A stretch of 64,000 bases of DNA from a virus (IMGVR_UViG_3300022926_001804:81947-145946), one strand, 5' to 3'. Positions 33,721 to 42,733 are shown, counted from the first letter of the stretch. A program made the numbers and translations. The notes: generated from the sequence alone by a model not told the origin.

Positions 33721-36024
33721 ATGGCAGTAAAAATTGATATCCCCGGAGTAGGCGAAGTTACAGCAGAAAATGCGGCTTCAGAAGCTACTTTACGTGAAAT
33801 ACTTAAAACATTAGGTGGGAAATCTTACGGCATGGACGGTGGTGGCGGCATGTCTGGTACTGGCACTAATGCAGAAGAAGCTGCCAAACAAGTTAAAAAA
33901 CACGGTGACGCTAGTGAAGAAGCTGGTGTTCAAGTAGAAGGCTTTGGAGCAAAATTAGACGGATTTGTAGGAGGTATATGGAATACTTTTACAGCCGCAA
34001 TTGGCGCCGTTGTTGGTTCTACTGTAGGATTAGGCTTTGAATTATTAAAAGGCGGAAATCAACTTAGTGATTTTGCTCAACATTTACCTATTCCAGGATT
34101 AACAGCATTTTCTGGATTAATCGACGGACAAATAAATTTATTTAGAGAGTTATCTCAGTCAGGTGCAAGTTTTGGCAACAATATGTTTGAAATTACACGC
34201 ATCGCAGGTAATGCGGCAATACCACAAGAAGAATTTGCTGAATTATTGCGAACACAATCATCAAGTTTAAGACTTTTTGGAAATAGTGTTAATGATGGTG
34301 CTCGAAATTTTGCTTCTATGTCAAAAGAAATGCGTCAAGGCGGAATTGGTCCTCGCTTAATGGCAATGGGATTTACCTCGCAAGAATTAAATGAAAACTT
34401 TATTGCATACAATGAAATGATGACAGTTTCTGGGCGTCGCCAGTTTATGACTAATGCCCAGCTTATTGAAGGATCACAGAACTATTCATTAGAACTAGAT
34501 AAAATATCCAAACTTACTGGTAAATCTAGAGAGCAACTTCAAGAAGAAATGCGTCAAAAGAATATGGACATTAGACGCCAAATGGCAATTGCAAAATATG
34601 GAGAAGAATATGCTCTTAGATTACAACAAGCGGCTGAAGTAGGCGGCCCAGCGTTTGAAGCAGCCATTCTTGATATGGCTGACGGTGTTGAAAACGATCC
34701 TTTGACACGACAGTTGATGGCAAACAACGAAGCATTTCGAAATGGCATTAATGACGTTCAGAATATGACTGCTGAAGAGTTTACTAACTTTGCCGCTAGT
34801 GTTAGACAATCAGGTATGGACTATGCCAATAGTATGGGCGAGAACGCAGTCCAAGCTTCTATTGCAAACGGAACTGCGGTTGGAGAACTATTTCAGTTAA
34901 CAGGTGCACTTGGTAGAGCAACTGGAACAGTTGAAGGAGGAGTATCAGCTGAACAGCAAGCACGAGACGATGCTACTGCGGCTGTTGCAACTTTTGCTGA
35001 AACTATTAACGATGTAAGAGGAAGACTTCAAGTTGATCTATTAGACAGTAATATCTTCCAAGATCTTAAAAACGGCCTAGCAAGTATAATTCCTTCTATC
35101 GGCGAAGCTAACAGTATGTATGATGATATGAAGGGCTTTTTTATGTCTAATATTTTTCCTGCACTAGACGATATGTGGACTTGGCTTAAAACTGACGGCC
35201 TAAATATGTTACAAGAGAGTATGGAATCAGCATGGAACTGGTTAAAGACTGACGGCGTTGAACTAATGGACAGTGCATTTACTAAAATGACAGAAGCATG
35301 GAATTGGTTAAGTTCAGGCGAAGGTTATACTATGATGCAAAATGCCATAACTGGATTAACAGAGCTATGGGATTCGTGGAAGCCATCGATTATGGGATTC
35401 TTTGAAAACTTAACAAGTGCTGAAGGTAGAGCAGAAATATGGCAAAGTATTGTTGATGGTGCAAAAAGTGCCCTTTCGGCAATATTTACAGGCGTTGTAT
35501 CTATGTTAGGATGGGATCAAATTGGACCTACTTATGAAGATTTAAAACAATCAGTTATTGATACTTTAGTTGATTGGAAAAACAAGTTTGTAGAAATGTT
35601 TACTTGGGAAAATATACGAAGTACATTTACTATTGAAAACATTGGTACAGCATTAGGAAATGCTGTTAGAGGTGTTTATAACTGGATTACAGGGTTGTTT
35701 GATTTTGATTTTGGTGGAATGATAAGTTCTGTAATACCAGACTGGGCAAAACGTTGGTTACCAGACAGCTGGTTTGGTGGGCCTTCTTCTAATCCTAGTG
35801 GATCACCCTCACCTAGTCCTAGTAGTGCAATACCAGAAGCTGACACATCGTCAAGTTCTGCTCCTTCACCAACTAATGATCCAGCAATGCGAACTGCTAC
35901 CAATGCCACATCTCCATCTAATAATCCTGTAAGTGACTTAAATACTAATACTGCAAGGATGGTAGCATTATTAGAACAGCAAAATAGACTATTGCAGAGA
36001 ATGGACGGTAACTTATATGGTTAA
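33721..36024 (+). CDS. Probable tail tape measure protein
   Basis: 767 residues; T4 gp29, the tape measure, has 590. Features fit: long helical stretches, a Gly/Ala hydrophobic segment (FTAAIGAVVGSTVGLGFELL, about 86-105), repeated Trp-containing helices near 480-540 (MWTWLKTDGLNMLQESM, AWNWLKTDGVELMD) and a Ser/Pro-rich region near 690-740 before a C-terminal helix. The block SMSKEMRQGGIGPRLMAMGF (about 200-219) looks conserved and folded. The neighbour gp26 shows a tail-chaperone frameshift, which supports the tape measure role; such proteins set tail length and enter the cell with DNA. Start: ATG directly after a weak GTGAG site. Not a recognised gp29 match, so the name is inferred. Confidence 0.68.
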   Translation: MAVKIDIPGVGEVTAENAASEATLREILKTLGGKSYGMDGGGGMSGTGTNAEEAAKQVKKHGDASEEAGVQVEGFGAKLDGFVGGIWNTFTAAIGAVVGSTVGLGFELLKGGNQLSDFAQHLPIPGLTAFSGLIDGQINLFRELSQSGASFGNNMFEITRIAGNAAIPQEEFAELLRTQSSSLRLFGNSVNDGARNFASMSKEMRQGGIGPRLMAMGFTSQELNENFIAYNEMMTVSGRRQFMTNAQLIEGSQNYSLELDKISKLTGKSREQLQEEMRQKNMDIRRQMAIAKYGEEYALRLQQAAEVGGPAFEAAILDMADGVENDPLTRQLMANNEAFRNGINDVQNMTAEEFTNFAASVRQSGMDYANSMGENAVQASIANGTAVGELFQLTGALGRATGTVEGGVSAEQQARDDATAAVATFAETINDVRGRLQVDLLDSNIFQDLKNGLASIIPSIGEANSMYDDMKGFFMSNIFPALDDMWTWLKTDGLNMLQESMESAWNWLKTDGVELMDSAFTKMTEAWNWLSSGEGYTMMQNAITGLTELWDSWKPSIMGFFENLTSAEGRAEIWQSIVDGAKSALSAIFTGVVSMLGWDQIGPTYEDLKQSVIDTLVDWKNKFVEMFTWENIRSTFTIENIGTALGNAVRGVYNWITGLFDFDFGGMISSVIPDWAKRWLPDSWFGGPSSNPSGSPSPSPSSAIPEADTSSSSAPSPTNDPAMRTATNATSPSNNPVSDLNTNTARMVALLEQQNRLLQRMDGNLYG

Positions 36025-36036
36025 GGAAACAAATAA

Positions 36037-37752
36037 ATGAGTTGGAAAAGATATTTTACACCGGTAGAAACTGGTAATGTAAGCCCATTCTCGTCAGCAA
36101 GTAGTGGACAGCCTGGACCGGCAAAATCAAATTATAGTAGTTTCCTTCCTGATGTCTATAGCGGAGCTCCAAATAGAGCAGAACGTTATGGACAATATAA
36201 TGTTATGGATATGGATAGTGAAGTTAATGCGGCACTAGATATTCTTGCTGAATTTTGTACACAGCAAAATCCACAAAATAAAACCAGTTTTAGTTTAGAC
36301 TTTAAACAAAAAGCTACTAATAGCGAAATTAAAGTACTCGAAAACTACTTGCAACAATGGACTAGACTTAATAGTTTTAATACGAGAATGTTTCGTATTA
36401 TTAGAAATGTGTTTAAATTTGGTGATGCATTTTTTATTAGAGATCCAGAAACTAAAAAATGGCATCACGTTGATCCTGCAAAAGTTTCAAGTATCATTGT
36501 TAACGAAAGCACAGGAAAAACTCCTGAGCAATATATTGTAAAAGACATTAACTTAAATTTTGTTGATAAAGTAGCAACTACACCTTATACAACTAACGGC
36601 AACGTAACTGGAGGCGGTGACGGCTATTTAACTGGCGGTGTTAGAGGAATGGTTGGTAACACATCAACACAGAGTTCAAGTTCAAGATTTGGTCACGATA
36701 AACAAAAAGAATTTGCTGTTGATGCTGAACATATGGTACATTTAAGTCTAAGTGAAGGCTTAGATAATAACGCTCCATTTGGTAACAGTCTATTAGAAAC
36801 TATTTTTAAAGTTTATAAACAAAAAGAATTGCTTGAAGATGCGATTATTATCTATCGCGTACAAAGAGCTCCAGAAAGAAGAGTATTTTATGTTGATGTG
36901 GGTAACATGCCTTCACACCTTGCTATGCAATTTGTGGAGCGTGTAAAAACGGAAATCCATCAAAGAAGGATCCCATCGAAGACAGGAGGCGGAACTAATG
37001 TCATAGACTCAGCTTATAATCCTCTGTCAACCAACGAAGATTACTTCTTCCCACAAACTGCTGAAGGTAGAGGATCTAAAGTTGATACACTACCAGGCGG
37101 TACAAACCTTGGTGAGATTGACGACTTAAAATACTTTACTAATAAACTTATTAGAGGTTTACGTATTCCAAGTTCATATTTGCCAAGTGCGGCACAAGAT
37201 GAAGGACAAGGCCAATTTAACGATGGTAGAGTTGGAACAGCATATATTCAAGAATTGCGTTTTAACAAATATTGCGAGCGTTTACAAAATTTAGTTACAG
37301 AAGTTTTTAATTTAGAATTTAAACGTTATCTAGTAGAAAAAGGAATTAACATTGATGTTGCGATGTTTGACCTTGTGTTTCAACCACCACAAAACTTTGC
37401 AAGTTATAGACAATCAGAACTTGATAATCAAAGGATTGGTACGTTTGCACAAATACAAGCTATTCCGTTTATTAGTAATAGATATGCATTAAAGCGTTTC
37501 TTAGGAATGAGCGATGCAGAAGTTGCAGAAAACGAACGTTTATGGAAAGAAGAAAACGACGAATTAGTAGTTAGTCCAACAGATGCAAGTGCAGAAATGC
37601 GAGGAGCAGGAATTAGTGGAGCAGGTATTGAAGGTGATTTAGGAAGCGCAGTTGATACAGCAGACGATGCAGAAGAACCTACAGTAACAGGTACCGACGA
37701 AGGTCCTGAAAGTGCTACTACACCAGCACCAGAACCTACGCCAGAGGCATAA
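36037..37752 (+). CDS. 20: Portal protein gp20
   Basis: 571 residues, near T4 gp20 (524). Typical portal sequence: RYGQYNVMDMDSEVNAALDI, TRMFRIIRNVFKFGDAFFIR, YRVQRAPERRVFYVDVGNMP, DSAYNPLSTNEDYFFP and LRIPSSYLP. The twelve-fold portal sits at one vertex of the head; it starts head assembly and is the DNA channel joined to the neck. An acidic Ala/Thr/Pro-rich tail (from about 520) is probably disordered. AAGGAAAC lies upstream; the gene begins 12 nt after the tape measure stop. Confidence 0.96.
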   Translation: MSWKRYFTPVETGNVSPFSSASSGQPGPAKSNYSSFLPDVYSGAPNRAERYGQYNVMDMDSEVNAALDILAEFCTQQNPQNKTSFSLDFKQKATNSEIKVLENYLQQWTRLNSFNTRMFRIIRNVFKFGDAFFIRDPETKKWHHVDPAKVSSIIVNESTGKTPEQYIVKDINLNFVDKVATTPYTTNGNVTGGGDGYLTGGVRGMVGNTSTQSSSSRFGHDKQKEFAVDAEHMVHLSLSEGLDNNAPFGNSLLETIFKVYKQKELLEDAIIIYRVQRAPERRVFYVDVGNMPSHLAMQFVERVKTEIHQRRIPSKTGGGTNVIDSAYNPLSTNEDYFFPQTAEGRGSKVDTLPGGTNLGEIDDLKYFTNKLIRGLRIPSSYLPSAAQDEGQGQFNDGRVGTAYIQELRFNKYCERLQNLVTEVFNLEFKRYLVEKGINIDVAMFDLVFQPPQNFASYRQSELDNQRIGTFAQIQAIPFISNRYALKRFLGMSDAEVAENERLWKEENDELVVSPTDASAEMRGAGISGAGIEGDLGSAVDTADDAEEPTVTGTDEGPESATTPAPEPTPEA

Positions 37753-37756
37753 ATAC
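37748..37756 (+). promoter_or_regulatory. Late promoter-like motif at the gp20 stop
   Basis: CATAAATAC overlaps the gp20 stop codon and lies only 4 nt before the next ATG. If used, transcription would start inside the following gene, so it would serve the genes after 38000. It may be chance. Confidence 0.3.
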
Positions 37757-37760
37757 TATT

Positions 37761-38000
37761 ATGATATTACGTGAATTATTTTATTTTGACAAAGAAACTA
37801 TTGAACCTGTTGAAGATAAAGGTTATGATGCTACGGATGACGATAGCATTGTAAAGCGCGACGACACACGTAAAACTCGACTTACGCTAAGACAAATTAA
37901 CAAAGCCCGTAAAGCATCCGAACTTCATGTAGAAGAAACAGAAAAAGAATTAGGTTTCGTACGTCAAATGTACGGAATACAAGCACAACCTGAAATATAG
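37761..38000 (+). CDS. Small charged protein after the portal gene, possible prohead core component
   Basis: 79 residues, acidic first half (FDKETIEPVEDKGYDATDDD) and a helical, Arg/Lys/Glu-rich second half (TRKTRLTLRQINKARKASEL). In T4 the small core proteins gp67 and gp68 lie between gp20 and gp21, so a core role is suggested by position only. I recall similar small proteins after gp20 in marine T4-like phages. No catalytic motif seen. Confidence 0.7.
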   Translation: MILRELFYFDKETIEPVEDKGYDATDDDSIVKRDDTRKTRLTLRQINKARKASELHVEETEKELGFVRQMYGIQAQPEI

Positions 38001-38012
38001 GACTTTTTGTTA

Positions 38013-38612
38013 ATGACGGTAGCATTCGTACTTGGCAACGGCGAAAGTCGTAGAGACATTGATATAAATTCATTAAAACAATACGGTAAAGTGTACGCAT
38101 GTAATGCAGTCTTTAGAAAGCACGAACCTGACTATCTAGTTGCAGTTGATGTTAAAATGATCTTAGAGATTAATCAACAAAAATGGCAAATGAGTCACGA
38201 AGTTTGGACCAATCCTAATAAACAATTTCACGGAATGCAAGGATTTAATTTCTTTCAACCTAGTAAAGGATGGAGTAGTGGTCCAACAGCATTATGGCTT
38301 GCAAGTACACACGGACATGATACAATATACATATTAGGGTTTGATTTTCACGGAGCACCTGATAAGTATGGACAGCGTACAAAGGTAAATAATTTATACG
38401 CAGGAACACAGAATTATAAACGTGAAGGTGATCCTGCTACGTATTTTGGCAATTGGGAGAGACAAACATCATCGACATGTGACGCACATCAAGGTACACA
38501 ATATATTAGAGTTAGAGAAGACAATGACGACTTTGTACCTAAACAATTAAAAAAATGTAAGAATTTGTCACACATAAATTTAAGCGAATTTAAAAGATAT
38601 TACGATTTTTAA
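38013..38612 (+). CDS. Unknown protein, MptE/DUF115-like in appearance
   Basis: 199 residues from MTVAFVLGNGESRRDIDINS. The start has a nucleotide-binding look (VLGNGES), followed by YACNAVFRKHEPDYLVAVDV, GWSSGPTALWLASTHGHDTI and YILGFDFHGAPDKYGQ. This pattern resembles DUF115-type proteins linked to sugar or sialic-acid transfer, but I am not certain. It lies within the head gene block between portal and core proteins. A TTG start at 38007 is better spaced from AGGA and would add two residues. C-terminal residues (NLSHINLSEFKRYYDF) look like a complete end. Confidence 0.75.
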   Translation: MTVAFVLGNGESRRDIDINSLKQYGKVYACNAVFRKHEPDYLVAVDVKMILEINQQKWQMSHEVWTNPNKQFHGMQGFNFFQPSKGWSSGPTALWLASTHGHDTIYILGFDFHGAPDKYGQRTKVNNLYAGTQNYKREGDPATYFGNWERQTSSTCDAHQGTQYIRVREDNDDFVPKQLKKCKNLSHINLSEFKRYYDF

Positions 38613-38623
38613 ACACTTTTTTT

Positions 38624-38640
38624 CAAAACGAGTCGTTTTG
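38624..38640 (+). other. Short perfect hairpin in the gap before the core protein gene
   Basis: CAAAACG-AGT-CGTTTTG, 7 bp with a 3-base loop, 12 nt after the preceding stop. No T run follows, so it is not a typical terminator; it may protect or process the mRNA. Confidence 0.4.
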
Positions 38641-38672
38641 ACACCATTTACCACCGCTTTTTTAAGGTATGT

Positions 38673-38681
38673 GTAAATAAT
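38673..38681 (+). promoter_or_regulatory. Late promoter-like motif for the core/protease/scaffold/capsid genes
   Basis: GTAAATAAT, about 41 nt before the ATG at 38723, with TAGGAG as ribosome binding site in between. It is the last such motif I see before the capsid gene. Confidence 0.5.
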
Positions 38682-38722
38682 AGTAGACAGCCTTACCAAT
38701 AAACTTATTATAGGAGAAAACA

Positions 38723-39634
38723 ATGGCAGACACAACAAAGCTAGAGCAAATGCTCGAAAAATTAGTTAACAACGATCGCGATGGAGCTGATCAGTTGTTT
38801 CATGAATTTGTGATTGAAAAATCACGTAGCATCTACGAAAAAATGATCGAATCTGATCTAGAAGATCTAGAAGTAGATGAAGCTACAGATGAAGAAGTAG
38901 ATGAAGCTACAGATGAAGAAGTAGATGAAGCTACAGACGACGAAGATTTAGAAGAATCAGACGACGAAGAAGTCGATGAAAACTTTGACGAATTTACACC
39001 AGAAGCTGACCCAATGGGCGGCGAGCCAGGCCCAGACATGTTAAAAGACATTGAAGCCGATGGCGACGACGAAGACGGTGTAATGGATATGGGCGACGAA
39101 GGTGAAGAAGGCGAAGAAGAGCTAGAAGACCGTGTAGTTGACCTAGAAGATGCACTTGATGACCTAAAGGCAGAATTTGAAAAAATGATGTCTGGAGAAG
39201 AAGGCGACATGGACGATGAAGGCGACGAAGATGGCGACGAAATGGACATGGACGACGAAGGTGATGAAGAAGCAGAAGAAGAGTCATATGACCCTTCAAC
39301 ACTTGGCATGCCAGCTTATGAAGGTAAAAAATCACAAGCAGAGCAAATGAGAGAGTATGTTGAAAAAGTTGCCGCACCAAAAGGTGAAGACAACAAAGCA
39401 AAATCTCCAGTTGCTGGCAAAAACGACATGGGCGGAACTACTGCAAATATTGCTAAAGGTTCAGCTGAAGAAAAAGGTGGAAGCGTAAGTACTCCAAATG
39501 TAGAAGACTTTAATCAAGTTAATGTATCTGGTAACAAAAAAGCACCTGCAATGTCAAATGCCAAAGGCCACGGCGCAGAGAAAAAAGGCGCAGGCGAAAC
39601 TGGAACAAATAGTAAAAGTACTATTGGTTCTTAA
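38723..39634 (+). CDS. Highly acidic prohead core-type protein
   Basis: 303 residues. Residues 1-48 are an ordinary helical domain (EQMLEKLVNNDRDGADQLFH). Residues 45-195 are almost pure Asp/Glu with Gly, including a tandem EVDEATDE repeat and the helix LEDRVVDLEDALDDLKAEF. The C-terminal third is Lys/Gly/Ala-rich and disordered. Such a polyanion between portal and prohead protease fits the T4 core proteins gp67/gp68, which fill the prohead and are digested by gp21. The opposite-strand Ser-rich frame here is a shadow of this composition. Good ribosome binding site (TAGGAG). Confidence 0.75.
   Translation: MADTTKLEQMLEKLVNNDRDGADQLFHEFVIEKSRSIYEKMIESDLEDLEVDEATDEEVDEATDEEVDEATDDEDLEESDDEEVDENFDEFTPEADPMGGEPGPDMLKDIEADGDDEDGVMDMGDEGEEGEEELEDRVVDLEDALDDLKAEFEKMMSGEEGDMDDEGDEDGDEMDMDDEGDEEAEEESYDPSTLGMPAYEGKKSQAEQMREYVEKVAAPKGEDNKAKSPVAGKNDMGGTTANIAKGSAEEKGGSVSTPNVEDFNQVNVSGNKKAPAMSNAKGHGAEKKGAGETGTNSKSTIGS
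38870..38941 (+). repeat. Three tandem 24-bp repeats
   Basis: Three copies in a row code EVDEATDE, EVDEATDE and EVDEATDD. The first two are identical at DNA level and the third differs only at its end (gacgac). This suggests recent slippage, so copy number may vary among relatives. Confidence 0.9.
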
Positions 39635-39649
39635 TTGAGGATTATGGGG

Positions 39650-40282
39650 ATGCATAACTTAACCGAAACACTATCATTCGACCAAGCTAAAATGGTCGTT
39701 GAGACTACTGAAAATAGTGCAGGTGGTAAGGACTTGTACTTAAAAGGTATCTGCATTCAAGGTGGTGTTCGTAACGCAAACCAGCGTGTATATCCTGTAA
39801 GTGAGATCAGTAGGGCTGTCAACACGCTCAACGATCAAATTCAAGGCGGGTATAGTGTATTAGGCGAAGTTGATCATCCTGAAGGACTCAATATTAACTT
39901 AGATCGTGTAAGCCATATGATCACAGAAATGTGGATGGATGGTCCAAACGGTTATGGAAAACTAAAAATTATTCCAACCCCGATGGGACAACTAGTTCAA
40001 ACCATGATTCAAAATGGTGTAAAACTAGGTGTTTCATCAAGGGGATCGGGTAATGTAAAAGATGATGGTAGCGGGGAAGTCAGCGAATTTGAAATAATCA
40101 CTGTCGATGCCGTTGCCCAACCAAGTGCTCCTGGGGCTTATCCAACGCCTATTTACGAGCACCTAATGAATACTCGTGGTGGGTATAAGGCATACAATTT
40201 GGCTCGCGAACTTAATGGCGATGAAAAGGCACAGAAGTATTTAAAGGAGTCGTTGATAAACATTATCAGCGGACTCAAATAG
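39650..40282 (+). CDS. 21: Prohead core protease gp21
   Basis: 210 residues from MHNLTETLSFDQAK, near T4 gp21 (212). It has the fold and active-site pattern of the herpesvirus-assemblin-like proteases: LGEVDHPEGL with the catalytic His, and KLGVSSRGSGNV with the catalytic Ser, then EFEIITVDAVAQPSAPGA. gp21 digests the scaffold and trims capsid proteins during prohead maturation. An ATG two codons upstream (39644) and a TTG (39635) are alternatives; 39650 is 9 nt after GAGG and is preferred. Followed after 14 nt by gp22. Confidence 0.94.
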   Translation: MHNLTETLSFDQAKMVVETTENSAGGKDLYLKGICIQGGVRNANQRVYPVSEISRAVNTLNDQIQGGYSVLGEVDHPEGLNINLDRVSHMITEMWMDGPNGYGKLKIIPTPMGQLVQTMIQNGVKLGVSSRGSGNVKDDGSGEVSEFEIITVDAVAQPSAPGAYPTPIYEHLMNTRGGYKAYNLARELNGDEKAQKYLKESLINIISGLK

Positions 40283-40296
40283 ACTAGGAGAAACAA

Positions 40297-41397
40297 ATGT
40301 TAGATGCACTGAAAGCACTCTTTGAAAACAATGTAGTTTCAGAAGACATCAAACTAGAGATCGAAGAAGCATGGAATGCAAAAATTCGCGAGAATAAGAT
40401 GCAAGCTACAGCTGAACTTCGCGAAGAGTTTGCTCAAAAGTATGAGCACGACAAGCAAACAATGGTAGAAGCTATTGACGCAATGCTTGCCGATAAACTA
40501 AGCGAAGAAATTACTGAGTTCCAAGATGATCGCCAAAAATTAGCTGAAGCAAGAGCAAAATATGCCGTAGCAATGCGTGAAAACGCAAACCTAATGCAAA
40601 AATTTGTTGTACAGCAGTTAGGTAAAGAAATTGGCGAATTACACGAAGATCAGAAATTAATGGCTGACAAGTTCCATACATTGGAGAACTTTATTGTTGA
40701 TGCACTTTCTAAAGAAATTGCAGAATTTTATGAAGATAAAAAAGATTTAGCTGAAACAAAGGTACGTTTAGTACGTGAAGCTAAAGATCATCTAGCCAAG
40801 GTTAAATCCAAGTTTATCCAAGACGCAACACATGTTGTCGCAGAAACCGTTGACAAAGGTCTAAAGTCAGAAATTAGTCAATTAAAAGAAGACATTGATG
40901 CGGCTCGCAGAAATGACTTTGGTCGTAAGTTGTTTGAATCATTCGCTAGCGAATATCAATCAAGTTACTTAAATGAAAAGTCTGAGACTGCAAAACTATT
41001 AAAAGTAGTTGAGTTAAAAGATAAGCAATTAGCCGAAGCTAAAGCGCAGGCAGCAGAAAAAGCAAAACTAGTAGAAAGCAAAGACGCTGAAATTAAAGTT
41101 GCTAAAAATACTGCACAGCGTAAAGAAATTATGAATGAATTACTCGGTCCTTTAAACAAAGGTCAAAGAGAAATCATGTCAGACTTACTGGAATCTGTAC
41201 AAACCGAAAAACTGCACAAGTCTTTCGATAAGTACATGCCAAGCGTTATCGCAGGGAACACACCAGTGAAGGAAACCAAGGCAACACTTACAGAAGGCAC
41301 ACATATTACAGGCAATAAGACAAATAATGACACTAATGCAAGCGTAGATTCAGCAAATAACGTTGTTGAACTCAAAAGACTTGCAGGATTGAAATAA
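40297..41397 (+). CDS. 22: Prohead scaffold protein gp22
   Basis: 366 residues, nearly all helical and coiled-coil-like (FAQKYEHDKQTMVEAIDAM, EITEFQDDRQKLAEARAKYA, VVELKDKQLAEAKAQAAE). T4 gp22 has 269. It forms the internal core on which gp23 assembles and is then cut to peptides by gp21. A candidate gp21 site of the (L/I)xE-(G/A/S) type is ATLTE-G near residue 330. AGGAG lies before the ATG; the next gene, gp23, starts 10 nt after the stop. An N-terminal block KALFENNVVSEDIKLEIEEA looks conserved. Confidence 0.93.
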   Translation: MLDALKALFENNVVSEDIKLEIEEAWNAKIRENKMQATAELREEFAQKYEHDKQTMVEAIDAMLADKLSEEITEFQDDRQKLAEARAKYAVAMRENANLMQKFVVQQLGKEIGELHEDQKLMADKFHTLENFIVDALSKEIAEFYEDKKDLAETKVRLVREAKDHLAKVKSKFIQDATHVVAETVDKGLKSEISQLKEDIDAARRNDFGRKLFESFASEYQSSYLNEKSETAKLLKVVELKDKQLAEAKAQAAEKAKLVESKDAEIKVAKNTAQRKEIMNELLGPLNKGQREIMSDLLESVQTEKLHKSFDKYMPSVIAGNTPVKETKATLTEGTHITGNKTNNDTNASVDSANNVVELKRLAGLK

Positions 41398-41407
41398 GGA
41401 GAAAATA

Positions 41408-42571
41408 ATGTCAGAACTATTTGAGAGTCGCTGGCAGGATACCAAAAATGCACTTCTTGAAGGCCTTGAAGGCAACAAGAAAGCTGTAATGGGTGTTACT
41501 CTAGAAAATACTAAAAGGTATTTGGCAGAGAATGCGACAGCAGGTGCAACTTCTGCAGGTAATGTTGCTACACTAAACAGAGTTATCCTTCCGGTAATTA
41601 GACGAGTTATGCCAACTGTTATCGCCAACGAATTAGTTGGTGTACAGCCCATGACAGGTCCAGTGGGTCAAATCCACACACTAAGAGTACGCTACGCAGA
41701 TTCATTTGATGATGTAACTGCTGGTGAAGAAGCTCTATCACCATTCAAAATTGGTGTTGGCTACAGTGGCGGCGGTTCTACCGACAAAGCTGATGCAACA
41801 GCAACACTTGAAGGTGCCGCTGGTAAGAGAATGTCTATCCAGATCTTAAAGCAAACAGTAGAAGCAAAAACCAGAAAGCTATCAGCTCGCTGGACTTTTG
41901 AATCTGCTCAAGATGCACAAGCCCAACAAGGCATTGACATCGAAGCTGAGATCATGGCAGCTCTTGCACAGGAGATTACAGCTGAAATCGATCAAGAAGT
42001 ACTTGCTTCTTTACGTTCACTAGCTGGAACTGCTGAATCAGACGTACAATACGATCAGTCATCTGTAAGTGGTACTGCCACTTTCGTTGGCGATGAGCAT
42101 GCGGCACTAGCTGTTATGATCAACCGTGTTGCAAACAAGATTGCCGCTCGTACACGTCGTGGCGCAGGTAACTATGCAGTGGTTTCACCATATGCATTGA
42201 CTATCCTACAGTCCGCAACAACTTCTGCGTTCGCAAGAACAACTGAAGGTACATTCGAAGCACCAACTAACACTAAGATGGTTGGTACATTGAACGGCGC
42301 GATGAAAGTCTACGTTGATGCATACGCATCAGACGCAACTGACGTACTAGTTGGATACAAAGGATCAAGCGAATCAGACGCACCAGCGTTCTACGCTCCT
42401 TACATTCCTCTAATGTCAAGTGGTGTTGTGTTAGACCCAGCATCATTCGAGCCTGTCGTATCATTTATGACACGTTACGGATATGTTGAGCTATCAAACG
42501 TTGCTTCTTCACTTGGTAATGCCGCTGACTACTTAGGTAGAATCAGTATTGCCAATGTAAGCTTCAGCTAA
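41408..42571 (+). CDS. 23: Major capsid protein gp23
   Basis: 387 residues, HK97 fold. Family-like parts: ESRWQDTKNALLEGLEG, LNRVILPVIRRVMPTVIANE, LVGVQPMTGPVGQIHTLRVR, KARKLSARWTFESAQD-like sequence near 155, and GNYAVVSPYALTILQSA. T4 gp23 is 521 and other marine relatives are, as I recall, about 450-480, so this is short; the T4 insertion domain may be missing or reduced. LLE-G near residue 18 fits the gp21 cleavage rule. AAGGAGA precedes the ATG, and a strong terminator follows the stop after 20 nt, matching a highly expressed last gene. Confidence 0.96.
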   Translation: MSELFESRWQDTKNALLEGLEGNKKAVMGVTLENTKRYLAENATAGATSAGNVATLNRVILPVIRRVMPTVIANELVGVQPMTGPVGQIHTLRVRYADSFDDVTAGEEALSPFKIGVGYSGGGSTDKADATATLEGAAGKRMSIQILKQTVEAKTRKLSARWTFESAQDAQAQQGIDIEAEIMAALAQEITAEIDQEVLASLRSLAGTAESDVQYDQSSVSGTATFVGDEHAALAVMINRVANKIAARTRRGAGNYAVVSPYALTILQSATTSAFARTTEGTFEAPTNTKMVGTLNGAMKVYVDAYASDATDVLVGYKGSSESDAPAFYAPYIPLMSSGVVLDPASFEPVVSFMTRYGYVELSNVASSLGNAADYLGRISIANVSFS

Positions 42572-42591
42572 GTTTAAAACTTACTAAAACG

Positions 42592-42618
42592 AAAAAAGGC
42601 CCTTCGGGGCCTTTTTTT
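42592..42618 (+). terminator. Strong intrinsic terminator after gp23
   Basis: Six A, then GGCCC-TTCG-GGGCC, then seven T. The stem has a stable UUCG-type loop and the A and T runs extend it. It closes the head transcription unit. Confidence 0.95.
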
Positions 42619-42636
42619 ATGACTTGAGTAAACTTT

Positions 42637-42645
42637 GATAAATAC
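42637..42645 (+). promoter_or_regulatory. Late promoter-like motif after the gp23 terminator
   Basis: GATAAATAC, 18 nt past the terminator. It would give a leader of about 80 nt for the gene at 42734; that leader contains a short CTATC-AAATA-GATAG hairpin and ends with AAGGAGA. Confidence 0.6.
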
Positions 42646-42733
42646 TTGTGTCGTAAATCGTGCTATCAAATAGATAGACTTATGCAGAATTGACCCACTG
42701 CGTAGACCTAGAACGTTTTATAAGGAGAAACAA

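Noticed and set aside
38624-38640. Intrinsic terminator
   Set aside because: The 7-bp hairpin has no T run after it on either strand.
38833-39309. 158-codon Ser-rich minus-strand frame
   Set aside because: It is the mirror of Asp/Glu codons (GAC, GAA, GAT) in the acidic core protein; nearly all Ser with no domain.
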